From Betaproteobacteria bacterium (GTDB taxonomy: Bacteria > Acidobacteriota > Terriglobia > Acidiferrales > UBA7541), in assembly GCA_903970165.1 (NCBI GenBank), contig CAJCHZ010000024.1:1-64000 (forward strand): 64,000 nt of DNA, read 5' to 3'. Numbering within the stretch: the first letter of the stretch is position 1; each line of letters starts with the position of its first letter. Shown piece by piece: positions 19,851 through 28,396 of the stretch. The position numbers were made by a program, and so were the translations under genes. The notes below the pieces were generated by a model. The model had not been told where the DNA came from. It saw only the letters and a list, made by a program, of their open reading frames with translations, and ran no database searches.

Positions 19851-20984
19851 CTAGCCGAAGATGTCTTTCACTTTGTCGAAGATCGTCGAATTTCGGTCCG
19901 CCGGCTTGTTCTCGACCTTCATCGTGCCGTCCAGTTGCTCTAAGAGCTTTCGCTGTTCGCGTGTGAGTTTGGTGGGCGTGAGCACGCGTACGTGATAGTA
20001 AAGATCGCCTTTACCGCCACCGCGTGGATCAGCAAGTCCCTTCCCCTTGATGCGAAAGACCGCGCCGCTCTGCGTGCCTTCTGGAACTTTCAGTTTTTCC
20101 TCGCCGTTGAGGCCCGGAACTTGCAACTCGGTGCCGAGCGCCGCCTGCGTGACGCTTAGCGGTATCGTGCAATAAAGATCCGCCCCGCGTCGCTCGAAGA
20201 AGGGGTGCTCCTTCACTTCGAGCACAACATAGAGGTCCCCAGGAACGCCGCCGTTGGGGGCAGGTTCCCCCTCGCCGGTTACGCGAAGCCGCGTGCCCGA
20301 ATCCACGCCGGGTGGAATGCGCAGTTCAATCGTTTTCTCCCGCTCGATACGGCCCTGCCCGCGGCAATCCGGGCAACGCTCGCGAACGATTTGCCCGGCG
20401 CCCTGACAAGCCGGACAAGTCCGGGAAATCGTAAAAAATCCCTGCTGGTATGCCAACTGGCCTCGGCCTGCGCAAGTCTGGCAAGCAATAACGCCAGTTC
20501 CCTTTTTCGCGCCTGTGCCATTGCAGGCTTCGCAGTATTCCTGCCGCGGTAATTTGATCTTGGTCGTAACACCCGCCGACGCTTCCTCAAAAGTCAGCGT
20601 CATGTCGTAGCGCAGGTCGGAGCCCCTCTGTTTGCGCTGCCGGCCGGTACGACCCGTAGAGAAGAGATCTTCAAAACCAAAAAAATCCCCAAGAATGTCA
20701 TGGAAATCGCGAAACACCGTGCTGTTGAAGTCCACGCCGCCACCGCCCGAAAGCCCCGCGTGGCCGTAGGTGTCATAAACTTGGCGCTTCTCCGCATCGC
20801 TCAGGATGCTGTAGGCCTCCGTGCATTCTCGAAATTTTACTTCGGCTTCTTCTTTGTTCTCTGGATTTCGGTCAGGGTGCCACTTCAGCGCCGCTTTGCG
20901 ATACGAGGATTTAATCTCCTCGACCGAAGCGGTGCGCGTGACACCGAGCACCTCGTAAAAATCTCTTTGATTACCCCTGGCCAT
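19851..20984 (-). CDS. dnaJ: Chaperone DnaJ
   Basis: 377 residues. Hsp40 co-chaperone stimulating DnaK. The J domain (residues about 5-70) has the HPD motif in ALKWHPDRNPENK. A Gly-rich stretch follows with FFGFEDLF. The zinc-binding region has four CxxCxGxG repeats (CEACNGTG, CQTCAGRG, CPACQGAG, CPDCRGQG), and the C-terminal substrate domains are complete. ATG 20984 is chosen because AAGGGG lies 7 bp upstream; an in-frame ATG six codons earlier lacks such a site. Follows grpE after a 66-bp gap carrying a tandem repeat. Confidence 0.96.
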   Translation of the reverse strand: MARGNQRDFYEVLGVTRTASVEEIKSSYRKAALKWHPDRNPENKEEAEVKFRECTEAYSILSDAEKRQVYDTYGHAGLSGGGGVDFNSTVFRDFHDILGDFFGFEDLFSTGRTGRQRKQRGSDLRYDMTLTFEEASAGVTTKIKLPRQEYCEACNGTGAKKGTGVIACQTCAGRGQLAYQQGFFTISRTCPACQGAGQIVRERCPDCRGQGRIEREKTIELRIPPGVDSGTRLRVTGEGEPAPNGGVPGDLYVVLEVKEHPFFERRGADLYCTIPLSVTQAALGTELQVPGLNGEEKLKVPEGTQSGAVFRIKGKGLADPRGGGKGDLYYHVRVLTPTKLTREQRKLLEQLDGTMKVENKPADRNSTIFDKVKDIFG

Positions 20985-21001
20985 GCAATCCCCTTGTTTC
21001 A

Positions 21002-21057
21002 CCTAAATTGTCTTGCCTAAATTGTTTTGGCTAAATTGCTTTCGTTAAATTCAGTTC
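21002..21057. repeat. 14-bp tandem repeat between grpE and dnaJ
   Basis: Four units of 14 bp: CCTAAATTGTCTTG, CCTAAATTGTTTTG, GCTAAATTGCTTTC, GTTAAATTCAGTTC. The third and fourth are increasingly diverged, and the last overlaps the grpE stop codon. It lies about 20 bp before the dnaJ ribosome site, so copy number could change dnaJ leader length. Confidence 0.7.
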
Positions 21058-21665
21058 GCAGCTTCCTTGGATGCGCCGCCCGGATGAACCGCTACGCCCA
21101 CCATCGCCGGGCGTAGAACGCGTCCGTGGAAAACATAACCCGGCTGAAAAACCTGCAAAATCGTTCCATCCGCGTGGTCTACTGTTTCGGTGCGGTCCAT
21201 CGCCTGGTGCAGATGCGGATCAAACGGCTTGCCGAGCGGATCCATGCGTTCGACGCCAAGCCGCGTGACCGTGTCAACAAGCTGCCTGTAAATCAATTCG
21301 AAACCCTTGCGATAATTTTCGTACTCGGCTTCGCGATGCGCTGCCAACGCATGCTCAAAGCCGTCAATAATTGGAATTAGACCTTCCACAATCCGCGCCG
21401 TATGCCGCTTGGCATCGTCGGCGCGTTCTCTTTCGATGCGCTTGCGGTAATTGTCAAAATCGGCCTGCCGGCGCATCAACGTCTGCCGCAAATCATTCAA
21501 GTCGCTGGCCAGCTTTGCAACTTCCGCATCGGCAGAGGCGGAATCCTCCTCCATCTTGGCCCTCTCGGCTTGATCTCCTGCAACGTCATGCGCTGCGTTC
21601 TCCGGGTTGAATGGTGAGTCCTTGTCGGGCACTTTGCTGCTTCTCCTCTTGAAAAAGTCTTTCAA
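21051..21665 (-). CDS. grpE: Nucleotide exchange factor GrpE
   Basis: 204 residues. Releases ADP from DnaK. A charged, low-complexity N-terminus precedes a long coiled coil (LASDLNDLRQTLMRRQADFDNYRKRIERER, residues about 50-80) and the C-terminal beta-wing domain ending ILQVFQPGYVFHGRVLRPAMVGVA. Start overlaps the hrcA stop by four bases, indicating coupled translation. dnaK is not in this cluster. Confidence 0.95.
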   Translation of the reverse strand: MKDFFKRRSSKVPDKDSPFNPENAAHDVAGDQAERAKMEEDSASADAEVAKLASDLNDLRQTLMRRQADFDNYRKRIERERADDAKRHTARIVEGLIPIIDGFEHALAAHREAEYENYRKGFELIYRQLVDTVTRLGVERMDPLGKPFDPHLHQAMDRTETVDHADGTILQVFQPGYVFHGRVLRPAMVGVAVHPGGASKEAAN

Positions 21666-22705
21666 ATTTTACTCAAAGCTTCACTGAATAGCTGCGCAAC
21701 GTACGCGACAGCGGTCATGGCGCGCTCGTAATGCATGCGCGTCGGTCCAAGCACTCCGAGGGAACCCTGCACAAAATCGTTACGCATGTAGGGCGCGCTG
21801 ATAATGGCCAGGTTGTCGCCTGCCTCGGCAATCTCTTTTACGCCAATCTGCACGTGTACCGGCTCCGGCGTTTCTATGCACGCATTTAAGACGGTCACAA
21901 GCCGGTGTTTCTCCTCAATGGCCTCCAGCAGTTCGCGGAGCTGCCCTTGATTTGCAAACTCGGCCGCGCCTACGATTTGCGCCGTGCCTTCCACGTGAAC
22001 CTGGCTCCCCTCGCCTTCCCCAAGCATCGCCGGATCGCATAACGTCAGCGCGCTGCTTGCCAGACCTTCATACTGTTCCCGGTCCGTCGCAAGTTTCTGC
22101 AACAAGTCGCCGCGAATCGCCTCGAGAGTCCACCCCGAGTAATGGCGATTCAAAAAATCAGCGGTGGCGTCAAGCTCAGTCTGCGAAAAAGGCCGGCTCG
22201 GCCGCAAAATCTTGTCGCGTGTATGCCCGCCTGGCGAAATCAGCACCACAACGACGCGCCCATCCGGCAACAGCCACATCCGTGCGTGCTCAAGAACGGT
22301 TCTGCCCAGCGGCGGCGAAACAATAATTCCGAGCCCGTTCGAAACTTCCGCCAGGACGTGCCCAGCTCGCTCCGTAATTTCTCCCGCCGTTTTCGCTCCG
22401 CTCATTTCCCGCTGAATCCACTTCCGGTCGTCTACGTTAAGCGTTGCCTGCGAAGCAATCTCCTGCGCAAAAAAGCGGTACGCCGCCGAAGTTGGCACCC
22501 GCCCGGCCGAAGTGTGCGGCTGAAACAGAAACCCGCCATCTTCGAGATCCGCCAGCACGTTTCGAATCGTCGCCGTGCTCAAAGTCTCTTCGTATCTCTT
22601 CGAAATCGCCCTCGATGACACCGGCTCACCGGTTTCGATATATGTTCGAACCAAATCAGCAAGGATTTGGCGGTTGCGCCGTTCTTGTAAGGCAGGATTC
22701 CTCAT
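21662..22705 (-). CDS. hrcA: Heat-inducible transcription repressor HrcA
   Basis: 347 residues. An N-terminal winged-helix domain (QILADLVRTYIETGEPVSSR; TLSTATIRNVLADLEDGGFL) precedes a GAF-like dimerisation domain (PDGRVVVVLISPGG). The C-terminus has IISAPYMRNDFVQGSLGVLGPTRMHYERAM. HrcA represses heat-shock operons at CIRCE elements; a clean CIRCE is not seen upstream, only a related inverted repeat with wide spacing. First gene of hrcA-grpE-dnaJ, with a sigma70-type promoter at 22745-22773. Confidence 0.95.
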   Translation of the reverse strand: MRNPALQERRNRQILADLVRTYIETGEPVSSRAISKRYEETLSTATIRNVLADLEDGGFLFQPHTSAGRVPTSAAYRFFAQEIASQATLNVDDRKWIQREMSGAKTAGEITERAGHVLAEVSNGLGIIVSPPLGRTVLEHARMWLLPDGRVVVVLISPGGHTRDKILRPSRPFSQTELDATADFLNRHYSGWTLEAIRGDLLQKLATDREQYEGLASSALTLCDPAMLGEGEGSQVHVEGTAQIVGAAEFANQGQLRELLEAIEEKHRLVTVLNACIETPEPVHVQIGVKEIAEAGDNLAIISAPYMRNDFVQGSLGVLGPTRMHYERAMTAVAYVAQLFSEALSKI

Positions 22706-22708
22706 AGC

Positions 22709-22738
22709 AGCACTCTACTCCAACTGCCAGCGAGCGCT
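22709..22738. promoter_or_regulatory. CIRCE-like inverted repeat with wide spacer
   Basis: Read on the minus strand, AGCGCTC and GAGTGCT are separated by 16 bp. The right arm matches a CIRCE half-site exactly and the left arm differs by one base, but canonical CIRCE has a 9-bp spacer. It lies between the -10 box and the hrcA ATG, where a repressor would act. Candidate only. Confidence 0.35.
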
Positions 22739-22744
22739 ATCTAT

Positions 22745-22773
22745 ATTGTAGAAAGCGTGTCGAGTGCCGTCAA
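22745..22773 (-). promoter_or_regulatory. Sigma70-type promoter of hrcA-grpE-dnaJ
   Basis: On the minus strand TTGACG, a 17-bp spacer and TACAAT, with the -10 box 40 bp upstream of the hrcA start. Near-consensus hexamers with ideal spacing. Confidence 0.75.
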
Positions 22774-22887
22774 CGCGGGTCGCCAGGTTGCGTGCCCGGA
22801 AAAAAACGAGGTTGCCCGTTTGCGCGTCGAAAAAAAGAAAAACGAAAAGAGACGAGTGTCCCTTGCTGGAGCGGCTTTCTCTCGCGC

Positions 22888-24390
22888 TTAATTATTGTCG
22901 ATTTGGGCGCGCTGGAGCTTGTCGGAATAATCGATGTAGATCGTTTTCCACTCGGTGAAGAAATCGATTGCGGCGATTGCCGCTTCGCGATGCCCGTTGC
23001 CGGTTTGCTTCGTGCCGCCAAACGGCAGGTGCGTTTCGGCGCCGATCGTTGGCGCGTTCACGTAAACGATGCCGGTGTAAAGATCTCGCGTGGCGGCAAA
23101 GGCCTGATTCACGTTGCGCGTGTAAATCGAGGCGGACAAGCCGTAGGGCACGCCGTTTGCAATTTCGATAGCTTGATCGAATGATTCGAACGGAATCACG
23201 GAAACCACCGGCCCAAAGATTTCCTCCTGCGCGATGCGCATTTTCGGCGAGCAATCGCCAAACACCGTTGGCGCGTGGAACCAGCCCTTGTCATAAATGC
23301 CGCCGTTCAGGCGATTCCCGCCCGCCAGCAGCTTTGCGCCTTCGCTCTTCCCAATCTCGACGTAGCTCATCACTGTTTTGAGCTGCTGCTCGTTAATGCA
23401 CGGCCCCATATCCACGTTCGAATCGAGTCCGTTGCCAACTCGCAAAGATTTCGCGCGCTCCACAAAACGCGATACGAACTCGTGGTAAACGCTCTTGTGG
23501 ACCGCAACGCGGCTGGCCGCCGTGCACCGCTGGCCAGTCGTTCCGAACCCGCCCCAAACCGCGCCGTCCACAGCGAGATCCAGATTGGCGTCGTCCATCA
23601 CAAGGATGATGTTCTTCCCGCCCATTTCCAGGCTGCAATGCTTGAAATCCGGCGCGCAAGCCTGCGCAATGATGCGCCCAACTGCCGTCGAGCCCGTAAA
23701 ACTCACAACCGGCACTTCTTTGTGCTGCGAAAGAGGCGCGCCAGCATCAGGCCCGTCCCCGCTCACAAGATTCACCACGCCGGGAGGAATCCCAGCTTCC
23801 GTCAAAACCTGAACGAGGTTATACGACGACAGCGGCGTATCTTCGGCAGGCTTCAGAACCACAGTATTGCCACTGATCAGCGCAGGCATCATCTTCCACG
23901 ATGGAATCGCCATCGGAAAATTCCACGGTGTAATCATCCCGCATACGCCGACGGACTGCCGGACGCTCATGGCAAACTTATTTGGCAATTCCGAAGGAGT
24001 CGTTTGCCCAAACAGCCGCCGGCCTTCCCCCGCCATGTAATACGTCATATCAATCGCTTCTTGCACGTCGCCGCGTGTCTCTGCCAGGACTTTGCCCATT
24101 TCGCGCGTCATGTCCTTGGAATAATCTTCCTTGCGCTGCAAGAGCAGCTCCGCGGCGCGATACAAGATTTCCGCCCGCTTGGGCGCAGGCACCAAACGCC
24201 ATTTTTTGTAAGCCTCTTTGGCGGCCTCGACAGCCGCGTCTACATCCTCGCTCGTCGAAGACACAAACATCCCAATCAACTCGTCGGTGTTTGCGGGATT
24301 GAGGTTTTCATAGGCTTTGCCGCTGCGGGATTCCACCCATTCGCCGTTGATAAAATTCTTGAAAACTCGTGGCGCACTTGCCGTAGCCAT
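22888..24390 (-). CDS. NAD(P)-dependent aldehyde dehydrogenase
   Basis: 500 residues. Cofactor segments: [24 protein letters not shown] and [10 protein letters not shown]. The catalytic Glu is in [11 protein letters not shown] and the nucleophile Cys in [12 protein letters not shown]. The C-terminal oligomerisation part has [12 protein letters not shown] and [16 protein letters not shown]. Oxidises an aldehyde to the acid. It most resembles semialdehyde dehydrogenases of the gabD / alpha-ketoglutarate semialdehyde group, but substrate is not assignable. Stands alone; no pathway neighbours. Start ATG 24390 has GGAGGA upstream. Confidence 0.92.
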   Translation of the reverse strand: MATASAPRVFKNFINGEWVESRSGKAYENLNPANTDELIGMFVSSTSEDVDAAVEAAKEAYKKWRLVPAPKRAEILYRAAELLLQRKEDYSKDMTREMGKVLAETRGDVQEAIDMTYYMAGEGRRLFGQTTPSELPNKFAMSVRQSVGVCGMITPWNFPMAIPSWKMMPALISGNTVVLKPAEDTPLSSYNLVQVLTEAGIPPGVVNLVSGDGPDAGAPLSQHKEVPVVSFTGSTAVGRIIAQACAPDFKHCSLEMGGKNIILVMDDANLDLAVDGAVWGGFGTTGQRCTAASRVAVHKSVYHEFVSRFVERAKSLRVGNGLDSNVDMGPCINEQQLKTVMSYVEIGKSEGAKLLAGGNRLNGGIYDKGWFHAPTVFGDCSPKMRIAQEEIFGPVVSVIPFESFDQAIEIANGVPYGLSASIYTRNVNQAFAATRDLYTGIVYVNAPTIGAETHLPFGGTKQTGNGHREAAIAAIDFFTEWKTIYIDYSDKLQRAQIDNN

Positions 24391-24620
24391 ACTTCCTCCT
24401 CCAATGAGCTTGCTGCGTCGGTTTGTAAGTCTCTATGTGCTTGCGGGTTTGATCTAGAGGTCGCACCGCGTGGAACGTCAATTCTACCGTTGGACACAAA
24501 AGCGGTCAAATTGAAGGGTAGAAGTTGATGTGCGAGTCAAAAGTCAAAAACCGTACACCTACGTCCTCGACTCGAGTCTCCGAGCTCCAATAATCCTCGA
24601 TCGCACAAAGGTGAAGGCGG

Positions 24621-24684
24621 CGTCGAGCCGCCGCACTCCACATGGTCGTTCCGCGTGATCCTTATGGAGTGCGGCGGCTCGACG
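24621..24684. repeat. REP-like long palindrome (20-bp perfect arms) beside a RAYT remnant
   Basis: CGTCGAGCCGCCGCACTCCA at 24621-24640 is matched perfectly by its reverse complement at 24665-24684 around a 24-nt loop. It ends with TTTCTTTTT, so it could also terminate transcription. It lies 42 bp before a fragment of a REP-associated tyrosine transposase, the enzyme family that mobilises such palindromes. No second copy was noticed in this window. Confidence 0.75.
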
Positions 24685-24726
24685 GCGCTTTCTTTTTACC
24701 TGTATCGGTAAGTATCCTTTCAGCGA

Positions 24727-24960
24727 ATGTCGGACCGGCCGCATGCTCCCACTCAGCTTCTTAACAGCTCCGGGGCATACATTGTCGCTAGGGCGACTTA
24801 CAAGAAAGAGCCGCATTTCCGGTCCGCCGCGCGTTTGACATTTCTCTGCCAGCAACTCCTGGATATTGCGCCTCGGTATGGATGGAAGCTGGAAGCCTGG
24901 TCCGTCTTCCCAAATCACTACCACTTCATGGCGATATCGACGGCTTGTCCTGGCCAGAAA
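24727..24960 (+). pseudogene. Truncated REP-associated tyrosine transposase (RAYT, Y1 family)
   Basis: About 75 N-terminal residues of a RAYT/IS200-like transposase. It has the family opening (SSGAYIVARATYKKEPHFR), WKLEAWSVFPNHYHFMA, and the HxH of the HUH nuclease motif in NHYHFM. After this the frame continues into unrelated Lys-rich sequence, and the catalytic tyrosine half is missing. The adjacent long palindrome at 24621-24684 is the expected substrate type. Start ATG 24727. Confidence 0.75.
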
Positions 24961-25069
24961 AAAAAAGTGCCCCCAAAAAGAAAACGTCCCGGCATCCGTC
25001 TGCCGGCAGCCTACCGCCCCTTCGGCCTCTCTTGCTGTGAACTTCCGCATCCCAACTTAGGACTAAACC

Positions 25070-25866
25070 ATGAAAACAGAAAGCCCAATGCGGCATTGGT
25101 GTGGAAACAAAATGAAGACCTGCTTGCGCCGCGGCTCCATTTTTCCAGGACCGACCGTACGGTGTACTCGCATCTTTTCCGGCACAGCCGGCTGGAAGGC
25201 AGGACCAAGTTCCGGTTCTCGATTGCGTGGCTGGCGCGTGGTGTGGGCCTCTCGATGAAGGCGACGCGTGAGTCGGTGCGGAGCCTGGTCGCGCGCGGGG
25301 TCGTGGATTTGATCGAACGGAACCGCCGGACCCAGCATGTGATCTGGCTGCGGCTGCCACTTGAAGTAAAGCCGGTTCTCGCGAAGCCGACGGGACCACC
25401 GGAGCCGACCAAGGTGGCAATCAACATCGAAGAAGAGGGTTTCCTGCTGAAACAAAGCCTGCGCTGTGCGCTCCACGACCGCGACGGCGGCAACTGTTTT
25501 TACTGTATGCGGCGCACCAGGGAACGCAACTGGTGCCTCGATCATGTAGTGCCGCAGGCGCCAAGGCGGCAGCAATTCCTACCGCAATCTGGTGTCGTGC
25601 TGCGCGGAGTGCAACTCGAGTAAGGCGGAGCGGCCCGCGAGGAGTATTTGCGGGAGTTGTATCGGGAGCGGCGTTTGGATGCGCGGGAACTGAGTGGGCG
25701 GCTGCGCGCGCTGGATGAATTGGCGGCCGGGAAGCTCAAGCCGGTGCTTCCGGGACAGGCGCAAGCGGAAACTACAACCTCGCTCCGCAGCGCAACCCCC
25801 AGACCCGTGTCATGCGGAGTGCAGCGAAGCGCCCCGACCGTCGCATCTTGGCAAGAGCTCCGCTGA
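25070..25866 (+). pseudogene. Frameshifted HNH-endonuclease family gene
   Basis: Reconstructed product: a region reading LHFSRTDRTVYSHLFRHSRL, a winged-helix-like stretch (FSIAWLARGVGLSMKATRES), then CFYCMRRTRERNWCLDHVVP and YRNLVSCCAECNSSKAERPA, and the tail LYRERRLDARELSGRLRALD. The paired CxxC, the DHVVP and the NLVSCC..CN elements are an HNH/zinc nuclease signature. Reading needs frame 1, then frame 2 from about 25565, then frame 1 again from about 25645, so two compensating indels break it. The exact start is uncertain because the preceding RAYT remnant runs into the same frame. I associate this family with multicopy acidobacterial genes. Confidence 0.7.
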
Positions 25867-25884
25867 TCGAGCAAGCTGTCATGA

Positions 25885-26295
25885 CTACGTGATGTGGTAT
25901 TCCTGCAAAAGGGAGATGATAGTCTGGCGATTAATACTGAAAGCATTCCACACGGATCGGCACCAATTGTTGATCGCCATGTCACGCTTAGGCCCGGTAG
26001 ATGCTGCGAGCACATCGGCAACCGTCATACTGCCCCGATCCTCGGGCACCTGCAAACGCGGCCATTCTCGTTTTCTGCGTCCAAGTTCCATGTGTACTCT
26101 CTGAACCTGGCGGCCTGAAAACTGTTTTTCGACGTGGAGATAAAGACCAACCAACCCGAACACAACGCCGATCGGCTTGCTCTCGTCGTTGGCGGTTTGC
26201 ACCGCGAACGCGTCCACCACGTGCTGCAGGATAAAACCGGGACGACCGATCGTGTAGGCGTACACCTCGTCGTATGCGGCGCGCACGGAATCCAT
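25885..26295 (-). CDS. DUF5946-like protein
   Basis: 136 residues. The segment YAYTIGRPGFILQHVVDAFA and the following FGLVGLYLHVEKQFSGRQVQ match my memory of the DUF5946 family, whose function is unknown. No membrane or signal segments. The gene stands alone between the HNH pseudogene and the second toxin-antitoxin pair. Start ATG 26295. Confidence 0.65.
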   Translation of the reverse strand: MDSVRAAYDEVYAYTIGRPGFILQHVVDAFAVQTANDESKPIGVVFGLVGLYLHVEKQFSGRQVQRVHMELGRRKREWPRLQVPEDRGSMTVADVLAASTGPKRDMAINNWCRSVWNAFSINRQTIISLLQEYHIT

Positions 26296-26445
26296 ATCGA
26301 GAAAAGTCTAGCAAGAGACTTGAGCACCGTGTGGTTGCGTCGCTCTCTCCTGGTCGCGCAGGATTTATTACGGTCCGTCGCTATTGATTGACTTGAGCAT
26401 TCCAGCACATTAACGAGCGTTGAGTCCTATGGTCTTGGATCTGGC

Positions 26446-26886
26446 TTAAGGCGCTTGGCCAATCACATTCTTTCCTTCGAGGCCGAAATGTCTCGCCGCG
26501 GCTAACAGATGTGCGTCATTAGAATAAATGATGCGGAAACCCGCCTCGGACGCGGTTGCGAGGTGAATGGCATCCGCCGCGCGCAAAAACACAGTTGCCG
26601 GCAGCTTCTGATAGACTTGGCGGATTCGCAAGAACACTTCCTGATCTTGCGCAAGCCACTGGAATGCGCCTGCCTCGATGTGCGCCCGCAACTGGGCCAA
26701 TAAGGCACCGTAAGCCGCTGGCCGGATCACCCCTTCGCGCAGCTTGCGATGAAACGCTGCCACCATTTCAGCCTGCCCGTGGGTCGCCGAGGCCACGTGG
26801 TCGGTCGCTGCGAGCACGCGCACCGCGTCGGCACCGGGATCTTGGTAATAGAGACGGACGAGATAGCTCGTATCGAAATAGATCAC
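26446..26886 (-). CDS. PIN-domain toxin (VapC-like)
   Basis: 146 residues. PIN ribonuclease fold with acidic residues at D5 (MIYFDTSYLVRLYY), E near residue 40 (GQAEMVAAF), D in FLRAADAIHLATA and D in IIYSNDAHLLAAA. All expected metal ligands are present. Start ATG 26886 overlaps the antitoxin stop (ATGA), the usual coupling. Not closely similar to the other PIN toxin at 738-1175. Confidence 0.9.
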   Translation of the reverse strand: MIYFDTSYLVRLYYQDPGADAVRVLAATDHVASATHGQAEMVAAFHRKLREGVIRPAAYGALLAQLRAHIEAGAFQWLAQDQEVFLRIRQVYQKLPATVFLRAADAIHLATASEAGFRIIYSNDAHLLAAARHFGLEGKNVIGQAP

Positions 26887-27146
26887 GTAACCCTGTGGTC
26901 TCGCTCTTCGCTAATGGTCTCTGTGGAATCGGTTCCGCCGCGAAGGTATCTGCGTTGGGCTAGGAAAGCCTGCGTAAACTTGGGATTTGCGAAGAACGGT
27001 TTGGCAGGAAGCGGCGATGCCGACACGATCTTGGCAACGAGACGTCCACGTTCGGTGACGTAAACTTCACCGGCTCGTGCCCGCCGGACCCACCGTCCTG
27101 TAGCTTGGTGAAGTTCGCGGATGGTGATCGTTTTCATGTGACTCAT
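26883..27146 (-). CDS. Phd-type antitoxin
   Basis: About 85-88 residues. It begins MKTITIRELHQATGRWVRRA, a Phd/YefM-like DNA-binding fold, then VYVTERGRLVAKIVSASPLP; the C-terminal half is the likely toxin-binding tail. The longer upstream frame to 27326 is not homologous to antitoxins. Start is either ATG 27146 or ATG 27137; neither has a clear ribosome site, and both lie in or beside the inverted repeat at 27137-27155. Cognate to the PIN gene that follows. Confidence 0.82.
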   Translation of the reverse strand: MSHMKTITIRELHQATGRWVRRARAGEVYVTERGRLVAKIVSASPLPAKPFFANPKFTQAFLAQRRYLRGGTDSTETISEERDHRVT

Positions 27147-27155
27147 TGTGTCACA
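27137..27155. promoter_or_regulatory. Inverted repeat at the start of the second toxin-antitoxin operon
   Basis: TGTGAC-N7-GTCACA, perfect 6-bp arms, overlapping the antitoxin start codons. Likely autoregulatory operator by analogy with other Phd/VapB systems. Confidence 0.5.
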
Positions 27156-27230
27156 TTGTTGCAAACGAAGCAAGAAGGAGCTGTCGATTTTGACCGATTG
27201 CGTTATTTTGAGAATTGAGAAAAGGGCGTG

Positions 27231-27582
27231 GTGGACACGCTGCACCGGGAACGTGTCCTCCCTGATCTGTTCGTAGCATATTTGTTGGCGCGAAGCATCA
27301 AAAGCGAAGAGGATCTGGTGGACCAACTGTTTAATTCCAGCGAGAGGAGATTAGCCCGCACTCTTCTAATGCTCGCTCACTTTGGGAAGGATGGGATTTC
27401 CTGAATCCGTGGTTCCGAAGATCAGTCAAGAGATGCTGGCAGAGATGGTGGGCACGACCCGGTCGCGGGAAAACTTTTTCATGAGCCGGTTCCGGAAATT
27501 GGGGCTCATTGACTACGCCGGGGTTGCAGAGGGAGGGTGACAGGTTCACAGTTCACTTCTCAACGCCGTTCTCCATGATTAG
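27231..27582 (+). pseudogene. Crp/Fnr-family regulator remnant (C-terminal half)
   Basis: The translated pieces match the intact regulator at 34408-35100: LHRERVLPDLFVAYLLARSI, DLVDQLFNSSERRLARTLLM and SQEMLAEMVGTTRSRENFFM, ending SSLLNAVLHD. The cyclic-nucleotide domain is missing. A frameshift lies at about 27393-27405, and an in-frame TGA at 27538-27540 interrupts the last strand before the original TAG at 27580. A dead paralog. Confidence 0.85.
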
Positions 27583-27762
27583 CGAGCCGGATCATGCCAT
27601 TTGGGTCGAGTGGTTATACGACGATCCGGGGCAGTCGCTGCGCCAATAGAATCCAATGAAGCAGGCAGGTTCCCTATCGAAACGGCCACAAAACGGGTAG
27701 CATTGGGTTCAGCCTTGGTGTTTAGGTGTCACGCGCATTTTGCACGGCAACGGAAGGAAACG

Positions 27763-28365
27763 ATGCTTCCTCCCCAGACTCGAGATTTGGCGCAGCGCCT
27801 TATTGCTTATGAAAGCGCTGCGGGAAAAATCTCCGAGCCGACGAAATTAGCGGCCTTTCGCGTCTGCGAGACTTTGCGCCAACCTCTCGCTGCACTCGCG
27901 GGAGTAGCTGGTTTTCGCTCGCTCCTTTCTCGTGCTCTGACGTTGGCCAGGGCGGAAGCTCCCAGTCTTAGCGCGGTGCAGGTCGCGGCAGATGGGTCCT
28001 TGCAGGGGCTGGACGATCTGGAGCCGCAAATTGACAAGGACCAGGCTAGGGAGGCAGGGGTAATTCTCATTGCCCAGTTAATTGGGACGCTTCTCTTCTT
28101 CATGGGCGAAGGTGTCACGTTGCGGCTGGTGATATCTGAGGTTTTTCCCCACCTTGGGTTCCTCACGACGAGCCGCGTACCCATCGGTTTTGAAGCGATC
28201 CTGAACGAAGTCGATCAACTCCAAAGCGTCAGTGCGCGTCTCGATGAACTGGCGGAGCAAAATCCGCCCGTTACAGAGGCGCTGCTGACTATCGCAGATA
28301 ATGTTCGCAATGCAGCCGCCGTATTGGCAGTCGTAGCGGTCGTGAAAAGCCCCAAGCCGAATTGA
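27763..28365 (+). CDS. Unknown protein, first of a tandem paralog pair upstream of kaiC-like gene
   Basis: 200 residues from ATG 27763, with GGAAGG upstream. Its first 130 residues are paralogous to the next gene and share a nearly identical core (LAGVAGFRSLLSRALTLA, VQVAADGSLQGLDDLE, QIDKDQAREAGVILIAQLI). A hydrophobic stretch (AGVILIAQLIGTLLFFMGEG) could be a membrane-proximal helix. The last 65 residues are unique and helical (VDQLQSVSARLDELAEQ; AAAVLAVVAVVKS). I do not recognise a family. Same direction and probably same operon as the KaiC-like ATPase. Confidence 0.75.
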   Translation: MLPPQTRDLAQRLIAYESAAGKISEPTKLAAFRVCETLRQPLAALAGVAGFRSLLSRALTLARAEAPSLSAVQVAADGSLQGLDDLEPQIDKDQAREAGVILIAQLIGTLLFFMGEGVTLRLVISEVFPHLGFLTTSRVPIGFEAILNEVDQLQSVSARLDELAEQNPPVTEALLTIADNVRNAAAVLAVVAVVKSPKPN

Positions 28366-28396
28366 GTGTAGTGAGCGCGTTGGGGAGAAGGAAATA

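Noticed and set aside
22709..22738. Canonical CIRCE element upstream of hrcA
   Set aside because: Arms resemble CIRCE but the spacer is 16 bp where 9 bp is required; kept only as a candidate variant.
23275..24528. 417-codon + strand frame opposite the aldehyde dehydrogenase
   Set aside because: Shadow of a complete dehydrogenase; composition is unlike a real protein.
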